From NCBI GenBank assembly GCA_902525995.1, contig CABZJG010000015.1, positions 1 through 17,605 on the forward strand: 17,605 nucleotides of DNA, given 5' to 3'. Within the stretch, counting starts at the first letter, position 1. Each line of letters opens with the position of its first letter. Under the pieces are notes generated by a model. It was not told where the DNA came from. It made no database searches and saw only the letters and a list, made by a program, of their open reading frames with translations. This document shows positions 15,685 to 17,605 of this stretch, piece by piece. The position numbers and the translations under genes were made by a program. The stretch is from Paracoccaceae bacterium. Its GTDB lineage: Bacteria; Pseudomonadota; Alphaproteobacteria; Rhodobacterales; Rhodobacteraceae.

Positions 15685-16271
15685 CGCCTAAAGTCAATAT
15701 TCAACTGCTATTTCGCCAAAGTTTTGTTGAACCCAAAACTGCTGCGAAGCAATTTTTGGCGCTTGATCTGTCCTATGATGCGATTTTTTCTTTGTTTTTG
15801 GCCTCGGTCTGCGCCAGCACCGTTTTGATTTTTGGCTTTGATACTGTCTTTTATGGTGCAGATGCCCGCGTTGGATTGCTTGGATCACCTTGGCAATTTG
15901 CGGCGATTGTTGCCGTGCTTACATTGGCCACTGCCATTGGTATTGCTTGGATTGGACAAAAGATGTCCGGGCAAGGAAGTTTCCGTCTGGTGATGGCTTT
16001 AATTGCTTGGCTGCAAGTTGTGCGGTTGGGCATGCAAGTGGTGTCTTATTTTACGCTTATATTGCCGACACTACTGGTCACATTTGTACAATTTGGCTTA
16101 ATAGGATGGTCGTTTTGGATCTTTATAGCCTTCATTGATGAAATGCATAAGTTTGACAATATGATGAAATCTGCGCTGGTGGCGTTTTTGGGAACCATGG
16201 TCGGCATGCTTGGCCTCTTTTTTATGATCTCATTATTTGGTATTTTCGGGGGCGGCGGCAATGGTATTTGA
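15681..16271 (+). CDS. Yip1-family integral membrane protein, second copy
   Basis: A 196-residue hydrophobic protein with about five membrane segments (near residues 33-53, 70-92, 102-122, 126-151 and 165-189) and a Gly-rich C terminus. It matches the general pattern of bacterial Yip1-domain proteins (PF04893 type): an N-terminal amphipathic stretch with a Phe-rich start (LLFRQSFVEPKTAAKQFLAL), then a helix bundle. It starts inside the stop of the first copy (ATGA) and runs 11 bp into sufS. All three genes are therefore probably translated from one message in close ratio. The two neighbouring proteins share topology but little obvious sequence, so this is at most an old duplication. The function is unknown; a two-subunit membrane assembly is an inference. 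Confidence 0.82.
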   Translation: MTPKVNIQLLFRQSFVEPKTAAKQFLALDLSYDAIFSLFLASVCASTVLIFGFDTVFYGADARVGLLGSPWQFAAIVAVLTLATAIGIAWIGQKMSGQGSFRLVMALIAWLQVVRLGMQVVSYFTLILPTLLVTFVQFGLIGWSFWIFIAFIDEMHKFDNMMKSALVAFLGTMVGMLGLFFMISLFGIFGGGGNGI

Positions 16272-17484
16272 TGTTGAAAAAATCCGTGCCGATTTTCCCA
16301 TTTTGCACCGGCAGGTGAATAATAAACCACTGGTTTATCTGGACAATGGGGCATCATCCCAAAAGCCGAAAGTGGTAATTGATGCGATCTCTAATGCCTA
16401 TTCGAACGAGTATGCAAATGTGCACCGCGGGCTGCATTTTCTCAGCAATCTGGCAACGGATAAATATGAGGCAGTACGCGGTATTGTCGCGAGATTTCTA
16501 AATGTTTCTGATGAAAATGAGATTGTTTTAAACTCGGGCACTACCGAGGGGATAAATACAGTTGCTTATGGCTGGGCAATGAACATGATGCAGCCGGGCG
16601 ATGAAATAGTTTTAAGTGTTATGGAGCATCACGCCAATATTGTCCCCTGGCAATTTTTGCGTGAACGATATGGCATTAAGCTAACTTGGGTTGATGTCGA
16701 CGAAAGTGGCGCGCTTGATCCGCAAGCGGTCATTGATGCTATTGGGCCCAAAACCCGGCTCATAGCCGTCACCCATATGTCGAATGTGCTTGGGTCCAAA
16801 GTCGATGTGAAATCCATCTGCTGTGCGGCCGCAAGCCGGGGCGTGCCGGTCTTGGTCGATGGTTCGCAGGCCGCAGCACATATGCCTGTGGATATTACCG
16901 AGATAGGCTGCGATTTTTATGCGATCACGGGTCATAAGCTCTGCGGGCCTTCGGGGTCTGGGGCAATCTTTATCCGAAAAGACAGGATGCTTGAAATGCG
17001 CCCGTTTATGGGCGGCGGTGATATGATCCGCGAAGTACACAAAGACAATGTTATCTATAATGATCCGCCGATGATGTTTGAGGCCGGAACGCCCGGCATT
17101 GTGCAAACCATAGGCCTTGGTGTGGCGCTGGATTATCTGATGTCTGTGGGCATGGGCAACATCGCGGCTCATGAAGACGAATTGGTTGCCTATGCTGCAA
17201 GCAAACTGCGCGCGCTAGAGTGGCTTACCTTGCAAGGAAGCGCCAAAGACAGAGGTGCCATTTTCTCTTTTACTATGGCAGGGGCCGCACATGCACATGA
17301 CATTTCAACCATTCTTGATAAAAAAGGCATCGCCGTGCGGGCAGGGCAGCATTGCGCGGGGCCGCTGATGGATCACCTCGGCATAAATGCATCCTGTCGC
17401 GCGTCATTTGCATTTTATAATACCAAACAAGAAGTCGATGCCTTGGTTGATGGTTTGCATTTGGCCAAAGATTTATTGGGATAG
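16261..17484 (+). CDS. sufS: Class II cysteine desulfurase SufS
   Basis: SufS is the PLP-dependent desulfurase of the SUF pathway; it passes persulfide sulfur to a SufE- or SufU-type acceptor and on to SufB. The 407-residue product matches E. coli SufS in length and numbering. The substrate and PLP loops are seen in VYLDNGASSQKP, NSGTTEGIN and EHHANIVPWQ, Lys226 lies in ITGHKLCGPSG (Schiff base), and Cys365 in RAGQHCAGPLM (persulfide site, class II short loop). The ATG at 16261 gives the normal N terminus; a longer frame from 16237 lies inside the preceding gene. It overlaps the Yip1-type gene by 11 bp. It is the last operon gene seen: no sufE, sufU, sufA or sufT follows before the tRNA. Confidence 0.96.
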   Translation: MVFDVEKIRADFPILHRQVNNKPLVYLDNGASSQKPKVVIDAISNAYSNEYANVHRGLHFLSNLATDKYEAVRGIVARFLNVSDENEIVLNSGTTEGINTVAYGWAMNMMQPGDEIVLSVMEHHANIVPWQFLRERYGIKLTWVDVDESGALDPQAVIDAIGPKTRLIAVTHMSNVLGSKVDVKSICCAAASRGVPVLVDGSQAAAHMPVDITEIGCDFYAITGHKLCGPSGSGAIFIRKDRMLEMRPFMGGGDMIREVHKDNVIYNDPPMMFEAGTPGIVQTIGLGVALDYLMSVGMGNIAAHEDELVAYAASKLRALEWLTLQGSAKDRGAIFSFTMAGAAHAHDISTILDKKGIAVRAGQHCAGPLMDHLGINASCRASFAFYNTKQEVDALVDGLHLAKDLLG

Positions 17485-17502
17485 GCTCCTCATTTAACCG
17501 TT

Positions 17503-17523
17503 GCGGGCTGTGAGCCCAGCCGC
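17503..17523 (+). terminator. Possible hairpin after sufS
   Basis: Between the sufS stop and the tRNA, GCGGGCTG can pair with CAGCCGC (7 bp with one bulged G); alternatively GGGCT pairs with AGCCC around GTG. There is no T-run after it, so it is at best a weak or Rho-assisted end of the operon transcript. Its position between operon and tRNA is suitable. Confidence 0.25.
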
Positions 17524-17540
17524 TATACCGCAGCGCAAAG

Positions 17541-17605
<65 letters not shown>

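Overview
This window looks like core chromosome of an alphaproteobacterium, most likely a marine member of the Rhodobacterales (Roseobacter group). The evidence is the GyrA and HemB sequence style, an IscR without the usual cluster cysteines, and a suf operon of the Rhodobacterales type (iscR, cysteine desulfurase, sufB, sufC, sufD, sufS). Base composition is moderate, lower than in many roseobacters. Genes are tightly packed: no gene-free stretch exceeds about 150 bases. I see no insertion sequence, phage gene, CRISPR array or toxin-antitoxin pair. The species cannot be named from this sequence.

Left part (1-4610, minus strand): gyrA (DNA gyrase subunit A), a Tat-type SYLF/YSC84 lipoprotein, and hemB (porphobilinogen synthase). 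Positions 1-76 lie beyond the gyrA stop and hold nothing I can assign. From 4713 the strand switches to plus, with a small four-helix membrane protein followed directly by mfd (transcription-repair coupling factor). A small alpha/beta hydrolase on the minus strand (8803-9456) converges with mfd and diverges from the next operon.

Right part (9494-17484, plus strand): a nine-gene iron-sulfur cluster assembly operon. The order is iscR, class I cysteine desulfurase, sufB, ybjQ-like gene, sufC, sufD, two Yip1-family membrane protein genes, sufS. Most junctions overlap or abut, so translation is probably coupled. A good sigma70-type promoter precedes iscR. Its -10 hexamer lies inside a perfect 17-bp palindrome that matches the Irr iron-control element. 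The operon is therefore probably under iron/haem control through Irr and under Fe-S control through IscR. SufBCD is the scaffold complex, and SufS plus the first desulfurase would supply sulfur. No sufE, sufA or sufT gene is present before the partial tRNA-Arg(CCG) that runs off the right edge.

Most of the window is ordinary housekeeping DNA. The parts most worth a second look are the Irr-type box fused to the suf promoter, the IscR with no canonical cluster ligands, the coupled pair of Yip1 membrane proteins inside a cytosolic assembly operon, the embedded YbjQ protein with an 18-bp duplication over its ribosome binding region, and the small membrane protein next to mfd.
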